Source: Dama dama
Lineage: Eukaryota; Chordata; Mammalia; Artiodactyla; Cervidae
Reading direction: 5' to 3'
DNA length: 64,000 nt
Assembly (NCBI RefSeq): GCF_033118175.1
Contig: NC_083698.1
Location: 47,967,501-48,031,500 of the forward strand
Part shown: piece after piece, positions 46,323 to 57,565 of the stretch
Layout of the letters: every line of letters begins with the position of its first letter
Position numbering within the stretch: the stretch's first letter is position 1
Program-made: the position numbers and the translations under genes
The notes under the pieces: model-generated
Databases searched by the model: none
Told to the model about the DNA's origin: nothing
The model's input: the letters and a program-made list of their open reading frames with translations, nothing else

Positions 46323-46444
46323 TTTTATTTTTTTTTCTTTTTTTTATTTTTTTTTATTATTTTTTTTTTTCCAGTGGGTTTTGTCATACATTGATATGAA
46401 TCAGCCATGGATTTACATGTATTCCCAATCCCGATCCCCCCTCC
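46323..46444 (-). mobile_element. 122-bp L1-BT stub with 15-bp TSD
   Basis: A severely 5'-truncated L1: T-rich tail (46323-46371), then 'ccagtgggttttgtcataca', 'gatatgaatcagccatggat' and 'cccgatcccccct'. Perfect target-site duplication 'aattcatttatttta' at 46308-46322 and 46445-46459. Confidence 0.95.
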
Positions 46445-46459
46445 AATTCATTTATTTTA

Positions 46460-46624
46460 AAATGTCTACTAATGTCTACCGGATTCCCATTACCCCCTTG
46501 TGTAACTTGAATGAGTGATGGTCCACAGCTCTTTGGTTTATGACTGTACTGTGAATGACTAAAATGTAGATTGGGCTGAATAGTTTCTTGGACATTAAAC
46601 TTGTTAGAAAAGTTACAATGATCT
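46460..46624. other. Unassigned short interval
   Basis: Nothing recognised. Confidence 0.4.
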
Positions 46625-47930
46625 TATTTTTTTTATTTTATTGTTGTACAGTTGATTTAAAATTTTGGTTAGTTTCAGGTATACAGCAAAGTGATTCAGT
46701 TACACGTGTACATGTGTGTGTGTGTGTGAGTGTGTTAGGTCACTTCAGTCATATCTGACTTTTTGTGGTCCCAATGACTGTAGCCTGCCTACAGGCCCCT
46801 CTATCCATGGGATTCTCCAGGCAAGAATACTGGAGTGGAGGTATTCTGCCCTCCTCCAGGGAATCTTCCCAACCCAGGAGTCGAACCTGAGTCTCTTAAG
46901 TCTCCTGCATTGTCAGGTGGGTTCTTTACCACTAGTGCCACCTGGGAAGCTCATATACACATATATTCTTCCTTTTTCAGATTATTTTCTGATATAGATT
47001 ATTACAGAAAATCAAGTAGAGTTCCCTGTGCTACCTGTTGGTTATCTATTTTGTATATCATAGTGCATATATGTTAATCCCAAACTGCTAATTTATCCCT
47101 CCCCCTCACATTTCCCCTTTGGCAACCGTAAGTTTGGTTTTGAAATTTGTGAGTCTATTTCTGTTTTGTAAATAAGTTCATTTGTATCATTTTAAAATTA
47201 GATTTCACATATGAGTGATATCATCTGATATTTGTCCTTTCCTGTCTGACTTACTTCACTTAGTATGATAATCTTTAGGTCTGTTCATGTTGCTACAAAT
47301 AGTATTACTTTGTTCTTTTTATACCTGACCTGTATTCCATTGTATGTAGGTAGCACATCTTCTCTATGGATTCTTCTGTCAGTGGACACTTTTAAGTGGC
47401 TTCCATGTCTTGACTATTGTAAATAATGCTTCAGTGAACATTGGGATGTGTGTTTCTTTTCTAATTATGGTTTTCTGTGAATACATGCCCAGGAGTAGGA
47501 TTACTGGATCACATGGTAGTTCTATTTTTCATTTTTTAAGGAACTCCCATACTGTTCTCCATAGTGGTTATATCCATTTACATTCCCATCAACAGTGTAG
47601 GAGGATCCCATTTTCTCCACACTCTCTCCAGAATTTATTGTTTGTGAACTTGTTGATGATGACCTTTCTCATTGGTATGAGGTATACCTCACTATAGTTT
47701 GGATTTGCATTTCTCTGATAAGTAGTGACATTGAGCATCTTTTCATGTGCTTTTTGACCATTTGTATATCTTCTTTGGAGAAATGTCTAGATCTTCTGCC
47801 CATTTTTTGTCTGGGTTGTCTACTTTTTTGACATAGAGCTGCAATCCCTTGTCGGTCACTCCATCTGCAACTATTTTCTTCCATTCTGTGGGTTGTCTTT
47901 TCCTTTTATTTCTGGTTCCCTCTGCAGATA
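46625..47930 (-). mobile_element. L1M 3' half, split by a SINE
   Basis: Reverse old L1: 3' UTR part 46625-46717 ('gttgtacagttgatttaaaa', 'gtatacagcaaagtgattca'), then after the SINE 46954-47930 ('ccctgtgctacctgttggtt', 'cttccatgtcttgactattg', 'ggtagttctatttttcattt') into ORF2. The ORF2 C-terminus is riddled with stops. Confidence 0.85.
46718..46953 (-). mobile_element. Bov-tA SINE inside L1M
   Basis: Reverse Bov-tA; tail complement after a (TG)n run ('gtcacttcagtcatatctga'), head complement 'accactagtgccacctggga'. The host L1M resumes at both sides. Confidence 0.92.
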
Positions 47931-48084
47931 CAGTGATTTTCAAACTTCCCAGTCCTTGATATGTTACTCCATGTCTGAACCCCCTGAACTACAGTGAGAA
48001 TCAAGTTAATAAAATAAAGTGTAACAATGATGAGAGAATGTTGGAAAATGAAGAATAAAATAATGTGCAGCAAAATTAGCCATA

Positions 48085-48218
48085 AAAGAAAGAAAGAAAA
48101 TAAAGTCACTCAGTCATGTCTGACTCTTTGCGACCCCATGGATTGTAGCCTACCAGGCTCCTCTGTCCATGGGATTTTCCAGGCAAGAATACTGGAGTGG
48201 GTTGCCATTTCCTTCTCC
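48085..48218 (-). mobile_element. Bov-A-type SINE without tRNA head, 13-bp TSD
   Basis: Reverse Bov-A unit from 'aaagtcactcagtcatgtct' to 'gggttgccatttccttctcc'. It lacks the tRNA-derived head and so is 5'-truncated or a Bov-A element. Perfect duplication 'aaaattagccata' at 48072-48084 and 48219-48231. Confidence 0.93.
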
Positions 48219-48231
48219 AAAATTAGCCATA

Positions 48232-49531
48232 TAATGTGTTAATATGATCTAGTTCAAATAATGTTTTAGGAAGAAGTAGACTTTAAAAGCTGAGGGAAAA
48301 ATTTTAAGCTGAAAACAGAATCAAAACTTCAAAGATGATGAAATGTTGATGTCAATTTAGTGAAAATAAGAATCTACACAATATGGTGGAAAGTAAGGGT
48401 CTGGTTCTTTGCATAATTTAGATTAGGGAGACATAATATGGTCTATACACACTTGGAATACAACCAGCTAGCAAAGGTATTGTCTCAAAGAATTATGCTG
48501 GAGCCAAATGAGATTACTGAGGACAACAAACCACTCCTTTTAATATATTTTCACATTTATAGCAAGAAGTGCATATAAAAGCCTAATTTCCATACTTTAT
48601 TAGCAACTATCTCACTGGAAACCTGGATGGAGTCAAAAGAGAGAGCAAAGATAAAAATGTCTGCAGATCTTGTATAAATATGTAAATTTCTAGATGAAAA
48701 GGAGACTGTCCTTGGTGGAAAGCTGATTATATTTCTTTACGGAGAAACTTCTGAATACTTTCACCCCTCAGTGGAGCTTGCCGGTTTCTATTGTTTGTGA
48801 CAGAAGGACGCATATCATAGATCTTGTAGTAAAACAAATCAGTAAATTCTTTAACACACAGCAAAAAGTCTGGCACTGTCCTTGTTACCCCCTAAGTGCA
48901 GGGACAGGCGAGAGATAAGAGGGAGTTAACACAAATCAATTGACAAAAATTGAACAACTTAAAATATAAACCTGACTTTAGACTTCATGAAAATGAGCAT
49001 CACAACAAACAGGAGAACCAATGAAAAAAATCTATTGGATATTTGCTAGGTTGAACTATATGAGATATTCCTGGCAATTCCCACAACATATAATGTTGGT
49101 GTTCCCACACCCTAAACACACACACAACCCCATGCAAGAAAGTTCTTGTACTAGGGTACAACCCTTCAGATCTTCAGTGGACATAATAACCCTGCCAGTG
49201 AAACACAGTGTCCTCTACTCATTATTGTTATTGGGTGAACCTTGGCAAAGAAAACCAACTTGTCAAGATAAAGACCCCTGTCTCTTCTCAGAAGCCAGGA
49301 TTTGAAGGAGATAACTGTGTGCCCGTGAGACGGTGATAAAGGACTGACATATTTTCAGACTAACCTAATCATTTAAAGCTCTGGCTTTGTTTAAAACGAA
49401 TGATCAGTAGAAAATGCATTCTTGCAGAACTATGCAGAGGTGCAGGCCAAATAATTGCTGTATGTGGAATGGACTGGGAGAAGGCCATGTTCATCTTGAT
49501 GTTAATGGTTTATTGCCTTGATGATACTTAC
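48232..49531. other. Unassigned interval
   Basis: No repeat family recognised over 1.3 kb. Frames up to 94 codons are present without domains. Confidence 0.4.
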
Positions 49532-49750
49532 ACTGTCCCATCCTGTGTTGTCAGTATGTTCTCCAATACCAGGTCCTCCATGATAAGTATTCATCAAGGA
49601 ATATTGCTTCAACTTCAAACAATCCTGGTTAACAAATGTGGTCACAATCATGGTCACTATTTGGCCCATAATTAATTTCTCCAAAGCAAGTGTTGCTCTG
49701 AGCTTTGTATTTTCAAACATATCACTGTCTAATGTGTTATCCCGCTCATA
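49532..49750 (-). other. Weak candidate exon, 219 bp
   Basis: On the minus strand a 73-codon open block is bounded by an acceptor-like 'cttttttacatctgcag' (AG at 49751-49752) and a perfect donor 'gtaagtat' (GT at 49530-49531), phase 0 at both ends. It would start YERDNTLDSDMFEN and end GEHTDNTGWDS. I do not recognise the protein. It lies in sequence with no recognised repeat. A 94-codon frame with such sites can arise by chance in 64 kb, and no neighbouring exon was found, so support is thin. It could also be a relic exon of a pseudogene. Confidence 0.2.
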
Positions 49751-51534
49751 CTGCAGATGTAAAAAAGCCCCCCTTCTGCTTTCCACTTAAATGAGCTCCA
49801 AAAACCTTACAAGATGGGTCATCAGGAAGTCAAACCACTGAGTTCTGGGGAAATCTCATTTTGAGAAAGAAACCACTGTGAAATAATTGGCTTTAATCCA
49901 GTGTGAAAATCATCTCAATCAGAATAGACCCATGAAGAAACAACCAAGACACAGCTGCAATCCTCCCAGAGTTATCTTGTTCTTCCTAATCTTCTTACAT
50001 TTCAAGAGGGGATAGAAAAATAATCTGGCTTTCTGTCTGACTCAGATGAATGCTTCCTTAGGTAAATAATTTAGATTGCTGGATCCATATCAGTGGCTTA
50101 GTCCAAATTCATCAAGGAGTGCCTCTCATCAGTGTTCCACCCAGATGGGTCACCTGGGACTGAATTCATTGGTCTCAAACAAGGATGCTGTTGTGGCATG
50201 AGCAAGACCCTTCTCAACAATACAGTATCATCACCAACAGGGAAAAAGTCCTGGAGTTGAAGCCCATGTGGGCCCCTCGGTGGGAGGTTTGCATTAAAAA
50301 CAAATCCACTCTTGTTTTTCAGTATATGTAGCCAAAGTAGTTTCTGAGTGAGAAAAAATAATTCTTCTAAATTTTGCTCTTGCAGATTGGCTTGTAGAAA
50401 GGAGATTTACCACCTCTCTGAAAATAGCACCCTCACTGCAGCTGTTACACCACCACTAGCACTAGTGGTTTGGTATCAGTAAAATTCTGCACGTTCAGAC
50501 AACCTGTGTCCAAAGTGTCCTTTGTATAATCTGTGTCTGTTCCTTGGCTTATGCATGTCAAAGAGATTTTCTATATGTTTATTTTGCAATATATTCCACA
50601 AGTGTGAACCTTTCAGCCGAGGAGCTGATAATGTCAGAACACTAAAACTATCTCTAAAATAATCATTCCTAGGTACATGAGATCAAAGGAGGAAATTCCC
50701 AGTTGCTTTGTATTTTGTCACACACATACTCAAAAGTGGGTATTAAATGTATCTACTGTCAGAATCTAGAACGAATTTTAGCCTTAGTCGTTTGCCTGTT
50801 TGCTTGTAGATCCATCCATAACCTCCAGCTACTCAAGGTATTTCAGGTTACGAAGTCCTCCAGACTATGCATCCAAGGATCTCTTGCCAACTAGCTCCCT
50901 ATCAGCTTAGCTAATGGGAGGCCCAGGTGGGAGACTGAGAGTGAGTGAAAAGGAGAAGCCAAGGTGTCTTTCCCTCCCTCTCAGCTTTAGGAAGCATCTT
51001 CAGCTGGGGCTACACCTTGGTAGTCCCAGCTACTATAATGCAGCTGCTCCCAAGGCTCTACCCCTAAAGCCAGTGAGGAGTAAAAATCTTTCCTACCTTG
51101 GTCCCTGCAGCTCTGTAAGTGGTATATAGCATCTTTTTGTCCCACCGTTGGGTTGCTTGCCCAGCCTATTTTCCCTTGTAGCTCTTCCAGCACTTCTATA
51201 CTAGTGTCCACACTAAATTCCTTTTGCCGTATTACCAGGCATAGGTCTGTTTCCCTGAGTAGACTCTGGCTGTACCATGAACCTAACTGTAGCCAGTTCA
51301 TTTGTCTGAGAAATAAAACCCATAGCATCTGGCATTGATATCTAGGAGTTTATATGTGAACTTTTTACCACTGAAAGAACATTGCTTCCAAAATTACTAA
51401 CATGTGCAGTAGTTTTTGCTTATCCTCTGATGAGAGGAAGATATTCTGTGGTTATTCTAAATAACCCAGAGAAACCTACTTGCTAACTTGAGTGCAATCT
51501 ATTTGATAAGAGGTACATAAATGTACTAAAGCAA
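49751..51534. other. Unassigned interval
   Basis: No gene found. 50900-51270 reads like an old LTR or medium-reiteration repeat ('gggagactgagagtgagtga', 'cccaaggctctacccctaaa') that I cannot name. The 113-codon minus frame (50987-51328) lies in that stretch. Confidence 0.4.
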
Positions 51535-51710
51535 TGGTTCTTAATCTAGGCTTCCAGTGGTGTAACTCAAGAGAATTAAGCAAATCCTGATGTGCAGGTT
51601 GAATCTCAAAACAATGAAAATGAGTCTCTGGGAGGAGAACCCAGACATTAGTACTGTATAAAACTTTCTAGATGATTCCAATATATAACCAGAATAAGAA
51701 CCACCTGTTT
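51535..51710. repeat. MER5-type hAT relic
   Basis: 'caatggttcttaatctaggc', 'tgatgtgcaggttgaatctc', 'ccagacattagtactgtata' and 'gataattccaa'-like text, ending 'aataagaaccacc'. Diverged. Confidence 0.6.
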
Positions 51711-52239
51711 TTTCTCCCTCTGACCCAATTGCTGGTGAATATAAATGAGTGAGTCATTCCCAGATTCTGCTAATTGCTATTGTTTCTCATCTGCCTGTTG
51801 GTGCTACTCCTAAGACTGGTTCTGAGCTTAGGAAACCAGTGGAGCCCATCCCTTGACAGTGCTTGTGAGTAGTATTAAAGTTGTTGGGGTTTAGCATTTG
51901 TGATGGCCCGCTGCCATCATCATCCCCTCCCCCTTTGAACTTCTAATTCAAAGCATTGCTTTTATGAAGGCTTCCTTGTCCATCTCCACCTTTGCAAGCT
52001 TCCAGGAATGGTGAAACTACATGGAGAGAAGCTAAAGTGGGGTTGTCAACCCCAGGTATAAGAGATAGCAGAGTAGGATTTTATTTCAAAAGTCTTAAAA
52101 GTTATTTCCTCACTTTGACCAAAAGTGGCTACTTAGGTTTATTTTCTGCTAGAATATTCACATTTTAAAAATTCATTATTTTATGTAACTATTCTAGTCT
52201 GTATTCTATTACTTCAAGAGATTATAAACCTTCTCTTGC
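51711..52239. other. Mostly unassigned, with L2-like piece
   Basis: 51937-51997 contains 'agcattgcttttatgaaggc', a close match to 53536-53555, probably an L2-related piece. The rest is unassigned. Confidence 0.45.
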
Positions 52240-52479
52240 CACTGTTTCTTATCTTGGTTAGTGGAGCCACTGTCTCCCAATGCCCTAAATCAGAAATCTA
52301 GGAGTTATCCTGGAGTCCTATTTCATTCTTACACTTGCCTCATCACCACCACATACATATCCATCCAATCAATCACCAAGTCCTGTTGATTTATTTATTT
52401 ATAGTCTTTATTTATTTATTCCTAAATAGAACTCAGGTTTATCTCCTTATTTCTGTCCCTACTGCCATTAACTTGGCCA

Positions 52480-52880
52480 AGGCCAATGGTTCTCAACTCT
52501 GACTGCAAATAGAATCATCTTGTGTTGTGTGTGCTAAGTCACTTCAGTCTTGTCATAGTCTTTGTGACCGTCTGGACTGTAGCCCTCCAGGCTCCTCTGT
52601 CCATGGGATTTTCCAGGCAAGAATACTAGAGTAGATTGCTATTTCCTCCTCCAGGGGATTTTCCTGACCCAAGGATTGAACCTGTGTCTCTTACATCTCC
52701 TGCGTTTTCAGGCAATTCTTTACCACTAGTGCCACCTGAGAAGAATCATCTTGGCTAGTCTTAAAAATGTGCTCAGGCCACATCCCAAACCAATTAAAAC
52801 AGAGTTTCTGAGAATTACATATTTTTTAAAGCTTCCCATGTGATTCCAGTGAGCAGTGAACTATGAGAACCTCTAGCTAT
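52480..52880. repeat. MER5A-type hAT relic split by Bov-tA
   Basis: Left part 52480-52522 ('ccaatggttctcaactctga') and right part 52742-52880 ('cttggctagtcttaaaaatg', 'tttctgagaattacatattt', 'agtgaactatgagaacctct'). The SINE at 52523-52741 lies between. Confidence 0.8.
52523..52741 (-). mobile_element. Bov-tA SINE inside MER5A, 12-bp TSD
   Basis: Reverse Bov-tA (tail complement 'ctaagtcacttcagtcttgt', head complement 'accactagtgccacctgaga'). Target-site duplication 'agaatcatcttg' at 52511-52522 and 52742-52753. Confidence 0.95.
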
Positions 52881-53124
52881 GGCTCTCTGTTGTTGTTTTT
52901 TTTTTTTTTTTACTTGGATTCTGGTAGCAAATTCCTAATTGGTCTCTTAGTATGGCATCACTCTAAGTTCATTGTTTACATTGCTGCCAGAGAGATCCTT
53001 CCAAAATGCTAATCTGGTTACATTACATGGTAGCTTGAAATCCTCAAGCAGCTTCTCATTGCCTATAGGCAAATAATCTCCAGAAAACTATGTGTAGCAT
53101 GTAGGAAAAAATGCATTCGTGGAG

Positions 53125-53295
53125 ACAAATCAAATCTGGAGCTCAAATTTCACCTCTACCTAAGCTGCGTGATCTAGGCAAATCAGTTCATCTATTTGAG
53201 CTGTAATTTCTTTAGCTATAAACTTTCTTATGAAATAATGTATAAAATACTTAGAACAGTGCCAGGCACAAAGTGTTGATTAGATAAAAAATAGT
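53125..53295 (+). repeat. MIR SINE
   Basis: 'gagctcaaatttcacctcta', 'gtgatctaggcaaatcagtt', 'gagctgtaatttctttagct' and 'tacttagaacagtgccaggc' are the MIR core and 3' part in plus orientation. Confidence 0.8.
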
Positions 53296-53754
53296 TATTG
53301 TATTGGTAGTGTGTAAGTCTTCTCCATGCCCCACCCCTGGCTGCTGCCTAGTTCCCCAGTCTCATTTTCCCTCTCCTTCAATTGCCCACTAAACTCCTAC
53401 TCAACAGACTTACTGTAGAGTTTTAACATTAGGCCATTTCATGACTGCATTCCTGTGTAAGCATCGTTCTGTCAGCTTAACATGCCATTCTCCCATCTCC
53501 CTAGCCAATCCTACTCACTACTTGAACTTCCATTTCGAAGCATTGCTTTTATGAGGGCTTCCTTGACCATCTGCACTTTTGCAGACACCATTTTCTTTTG
53601 TGTAGCTCCTATTTATTATATTGATACTATCTATTTACTTCTCTATCACTAGATTATGAGCTTCTTTAGCACAGAGACTGCCTTATACATTCTCTCCAGT
53701 AACAAGTATAGGGCTTGGTACATCATAATATTTGTTACATGACTGCATAACTGA

Positions 53755-55915
53755 AAAATAGCAATAAATCAAAGATCCCAAGTATCCAAGACAATTTTGA
53801 GGAAGAAGAACAAAGCTGGAGATATCACATTCCCTGATTTCAGAGTATACCACAAAGCTACACAAGGAGAGACGAGTAGATCTTTGGAACAGAACAGAGG
53901 TCCCAGAAATGAACTCACACTTATATGGGCAACTAATCTCTGATAAAGGAGTCAAGAATATACAGGTTAAAGATAGCCTCATCAATGCATTGTTGGAAAA
54001 CTGGACAGCTATATCAAAATAATCACACTGTACTACTTTCTCATAGTATATATAAAAAATAAATTCAAAATGGATCAAGACCTGAAACCATAAAACTTCT
54101 AGGAGAAAACATAAAGCAACACACTCTTCCACATTAGTCATGGTAAATTTTTTTTGGATCTGTCTCCTCAGGCAAGAGAAATAAAAACAAAGCAAAATAA
54201 ACTGGACTACATCAAACTGGGCTTCCCAGGTGGCGCTAGTGGTACAGAACTCGCCTGCCAATGCAGAGACTTAAGAGGCGCATGTTTAATCCCTGGATCA
54301 GGAAGATCCTTGGAGTGGAGGCAACCCACTCCACTATTTTTGACTGGAGAATCCCATGGACAGAGGAAGCTGGTAGGCTACAGTCCATAGGGTTGAAGAG
54401 TTGGACAAGACTGAAATGACTTAGCACAGATGCACATCAAACTAAACTTTTGCAGAGTGAGGAAACTATTAATATCAACAAAATGAAAAGGTCACATACT
54501 GAATGGGAGAAGATATTTGCAAGTGATTTATCTGATAAAGGGTTAATATCCCAAGTATACAAATAACTCATGCAATTCAACATCAAAAAAAATTTTTTTA
54601 ATGGGCAGAGAATCTGAATAGATTTTTCTCAAAGAACACATACAGTTGGCCAAGAGGCACATTAAAAATGCTTAATATCACTAATCATCATGGAAAGGCA
54701 AATCAAACCCACAGAGAGGTATCACCTGACACCTGTGAGAATGGCTATCATCCAAAAGACAATGAATAATAAGTGTTGGTGAGGATGTGGGGAAAAAAGG
54801 AACCTCCATGCCTTGATGGTATGAATGTAAAGTGGTGCAGCCACTGTTGAAAACAGGAAGGATATTCCTTTAAAAATTGAAAATAAGCCTACCACAAATC
54901 CAGCAAGTCCACTCCTGAATATTTATCTGAAGAAAATGAAAACACTAATTAGGAAAGATACATGTACCCCTGTGTTCATTGAAGCATTATTTACAGTTGC
55001 CAAGATATGGAAGTAACCAAAGTGCCTGTAAATACATGAATGGATAAAGAAGTTGTGGTACATATATACAATGGAATATTATTCAAGTATAAAAAGAATA
55101 AAAATCTTGTCATATGCAATAACATGGATGGACCTGGGGGTATTATGCTAAGTGAAGTAAGTCAGACAGAGAAAGACAGACTGTGCGATTTCACTTATAT
55201 ATGGAATCTAAAACCTGAAACAAAACAAATGAACAAACATAAGAAAACAGAAACAAATTCATAGATATAGAGAACAAACAAGTAACAGTCAAGAGGTAGG
55301 GAGGAGGGGGCATGAGAAAATTAGGTGAGGGAAATTGAGATGTACAAACTTTCAGTTTTAAAGTGAATGAGTCACAGGTATGAAATGTACAGTGTGGGGA
55401 ATATAGTCAATAATTACATAGTATCTTTTTATGACGACAGTTCATTAACTTATTGTGGTGATCATTTTGTAATGTATAGAAATATCTAATCATCTCGTTG
55501 TGTAACAGGAACTGACAGTGTTGTAGATAAATGATACTTCAAAACAAACCAACTAACAAACTCAGAAAAAGATCAGATTTAAGTTTATTGGAGGTGGAGT
55601 GGGAAGATAGGGGGAGGAACTAGGTGAAGATAATCAGAAGTGACAAACTTCCAGTTATAAGACACATAAGTACTAGGGCTGGGATGTCCACATGATAAAT
55701 GTAATTAGCATTGTTGTCTGTCATACATGAAAGTTTTTAGAGTAAATCCTGAGTTCTCATCACAAGGAAAAATATTTTTCTATTTCTTTAATTTGAGCTG
55801 ATGAATGTTCCCTAAACTTACCATGATAGTCATTCATAATGTATGTAAGTCAAATCATTATGCTGTATACCTTAAACATATACAGGGCTGTATGTCAATT
55901 ATATCTCAATAAAAC
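53755..55915 (+). mobile_element. L1M ORF2 3' part and 3' UTR, split by a SINE
   Basis: Old L1 in plus orientation: ORF2 text such as 'aacagaacagaggtcccaga' and 'aaatggatcaagacctgaaa' (53755-54208), then 54434-55915 ('ggtatcacctgacacctgtg', 'aatggataaagaagttgtgg', 'atggatggacctgggggtat') and a long 3' UTR ending 'tatatctcaataaaaca'. ORF2 is broken throughout. It contains the SINE at 54219-54433. Confidence 0.85.
54219..54433 (+). mobile_element. Bov-tA SINE with 10-bp TSD inside L1M
   Basis: Head 'gggcttcccaggtggcgcta', body, and tail 'gttggacaagactgaaatga'. Perfect duplication 'acatcaaact' at 54209-54218 and 54434-54443. The L1 reading is continuous when the SINE and one duplicate are ignored. 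Confidence 0.95.
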
Positions 55916-56124
55916 AGAGGCAGAGGGGAGATTAGAGAATAAGTTCAAGGACTGACATTGCTAACTTTTGAAAGCAATTCCATACTGTGCAGAACACAAC
56001 CATCTTTTTCCACAGAGAGATTCTGGTGTCCTTTGAGAGGCACTACTGGGGTGAAAAAGACCATAGTTCACATTTATTGTGGTACAACTTGTGGATTTTT
56101 TTGGAAGACAAGACTCTTGAACCA
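55916..56124. other. Unassigned short interval
   Basis: Nothing recognised. Confidence 0.4.
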
Positions 56125-56395
56125 GAATAATTTCATCTTAACTCCACTATTTGCTAGTTATATGATGGTAGATGAAAGATTTAACCCCTCTAAAGCAAAA
56201 CTTCCTCTTCTATAAGATGGGACAATAATACCTATTGCAGTGTTGATATAAGGAATGAATAACATGACATGATATATGTATATAATTTATTTCTATAAAT
56301 AAGTTATTTATATATATATATAAATTATTTGATATAGTAAGTTACCATTAAATGGAAGGTATCATCATCATCATTATTATTATTATAAAGAAAGT
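56125..56395 (+). repeat. MIR-like fragment with AT and (ATC/ATT)n tracts
   Basis: 'aactccactatttgctagtt' and 'cttcctcttctataagatgg' fit the MIR core. A (TA)n tract near 56308-56325 and (ATC)n(ATT)n near 56365-56389 follow. Confidence 0.6.
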
Positions 56396-57404
56396 GTTTT
56401 ATCAGATTTCATTCCTATTTTTTGTTTGTTTTACATAGCAAAATTGGTTTGATTTTCTTGATTTGGTGATTTAATAAAAATATTCAAATCAGTTCATATG
56501 AATACACAAAACCCACATATGGGCAGCTACTGTGCCAAATATTTGAAATTACTTAAGTGACCTGAGTTTATACAAATATAGCAAAAAGTATCACTTGTGA
56601 GTAGTTAGGACTGCTCTCCCTGACCTGGTGCTTGGTTCTATTCTCTGCCTCTAAGGAGACATCTTGGCCCATCTCAGTGGTTACCATGGCAGTAGTGTAT
56701 TTTTGTCAAGAGATTAGAAAGCGGTCCTCTATTGCTATTACTAATATTCCTGAATTATTTTGATTATAAAAAAAGTAGTTTATCATTTCCTACAGAAATA
56801 GACAATATTTAACATTTCATGTAATTTAATATTCTTATATTTTTTTACTTTCTCATTCTAAACTTCAAAGATACTAATACATTTCTCACTGGTTTTAGGA
56901 CATTAGCAGCTACTGCTTATTCCCTTCTGAAAGAAACTAAGGTCCTGAAATTTAGATTGTATAACTCAAAATGAGACGTGTAATTTGCAGTTGTATTTTT
57001 TATCTATTTATTATTTAAGTAATATTTCCCAAACCTGAGTAAAGATCAGAAAATTTTGGAGCTCAAAACATATGCAGAGACTCCTTATATTAGAATCTCT
57101 GTATATATATGTATCTTCGGGATATATAATTTTCAAACCTCTTCAAGTATTTACCAATCATCCAGGTTTAGGATATTTTGCCTTATAGATTTAGTATATA
57201 TTTTGCACATAGTAGATACATAGTAAAGATTTACTGAGCTCAATTGCTATGTATTAGAATAAGATGTATTACTCAAGACATAGCTGTTCTACTGTTCTTG
57301 GTTCTCAATTTATGTATTTGGTCAGTTTATGATATCATATTATTATTTGGGTCAATAAAAAACTCTGTGGTTTCTAGATTTGGAAATTCCTCTTTGAATT
57401 TAGT
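56396..57404. other. Unassigned AT-rich interval
   Basis: No gene or repeat recognised. Confidence 0.4.
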
Positions 57405-57565
57405 GATAGTTTACTAAATATTTTGTGCCAAGCACCATGCTCAGAATGTGGAATAAAGATGGGAAATGAAAAGATGAGTGGTACTTACCCTTAAAGATTT
57501 ACTACTGCCTAGTTTGGAAGAACAACATAGAACCAAATAATACAAGCATTAGTACACTGAAAGTT
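57405..57565 (-). repeat. L2 3'-end fragment
   Basis: 'actaaatattttgtgccaag', 'caccatgctcagaatgtgg' and 'cagtttggaagaacaacata' (a degraded 'agtctagtgggggagacagac') fit the reversed L2 3' end. Confidence 0.6.

Larger units (their letters stand above)
52240..53735 (+). repeat. L2 LINE, interrupted by MER5A and MIR
   Basis: L2 parts in order: 52240-52480 ('atctaggagttatcctggag', 'caatcaccaagtcctgttga'), 52890-53095 ('ctaattggtctcttagtatg', 'gctgccagagagatccttcc', 'ctcattgcctataggcaa') and 53330-53735 ('gagggcttccttgaccatct', 'attatgagcttctttagcac', 'gtatagggcttggtacat'). Gaps are filled by a MER5A (52480-52880) and a MIR (53125-53295). No ORF remains. Confidence 0.7.

Noticed and set aside
50987..51328. 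113-codon minus-strand ORF
   Set aside because: Lies in a stretch that reads like an old repeat; no domain, no splice context as convincing as at 49.5 kb.
53683..54261. 192-codon minus-strand ORF
   Set aside because: It spans the L2 3' end, antisense L1M ORF2 and the edge of a SINE; a shadow of repeats.
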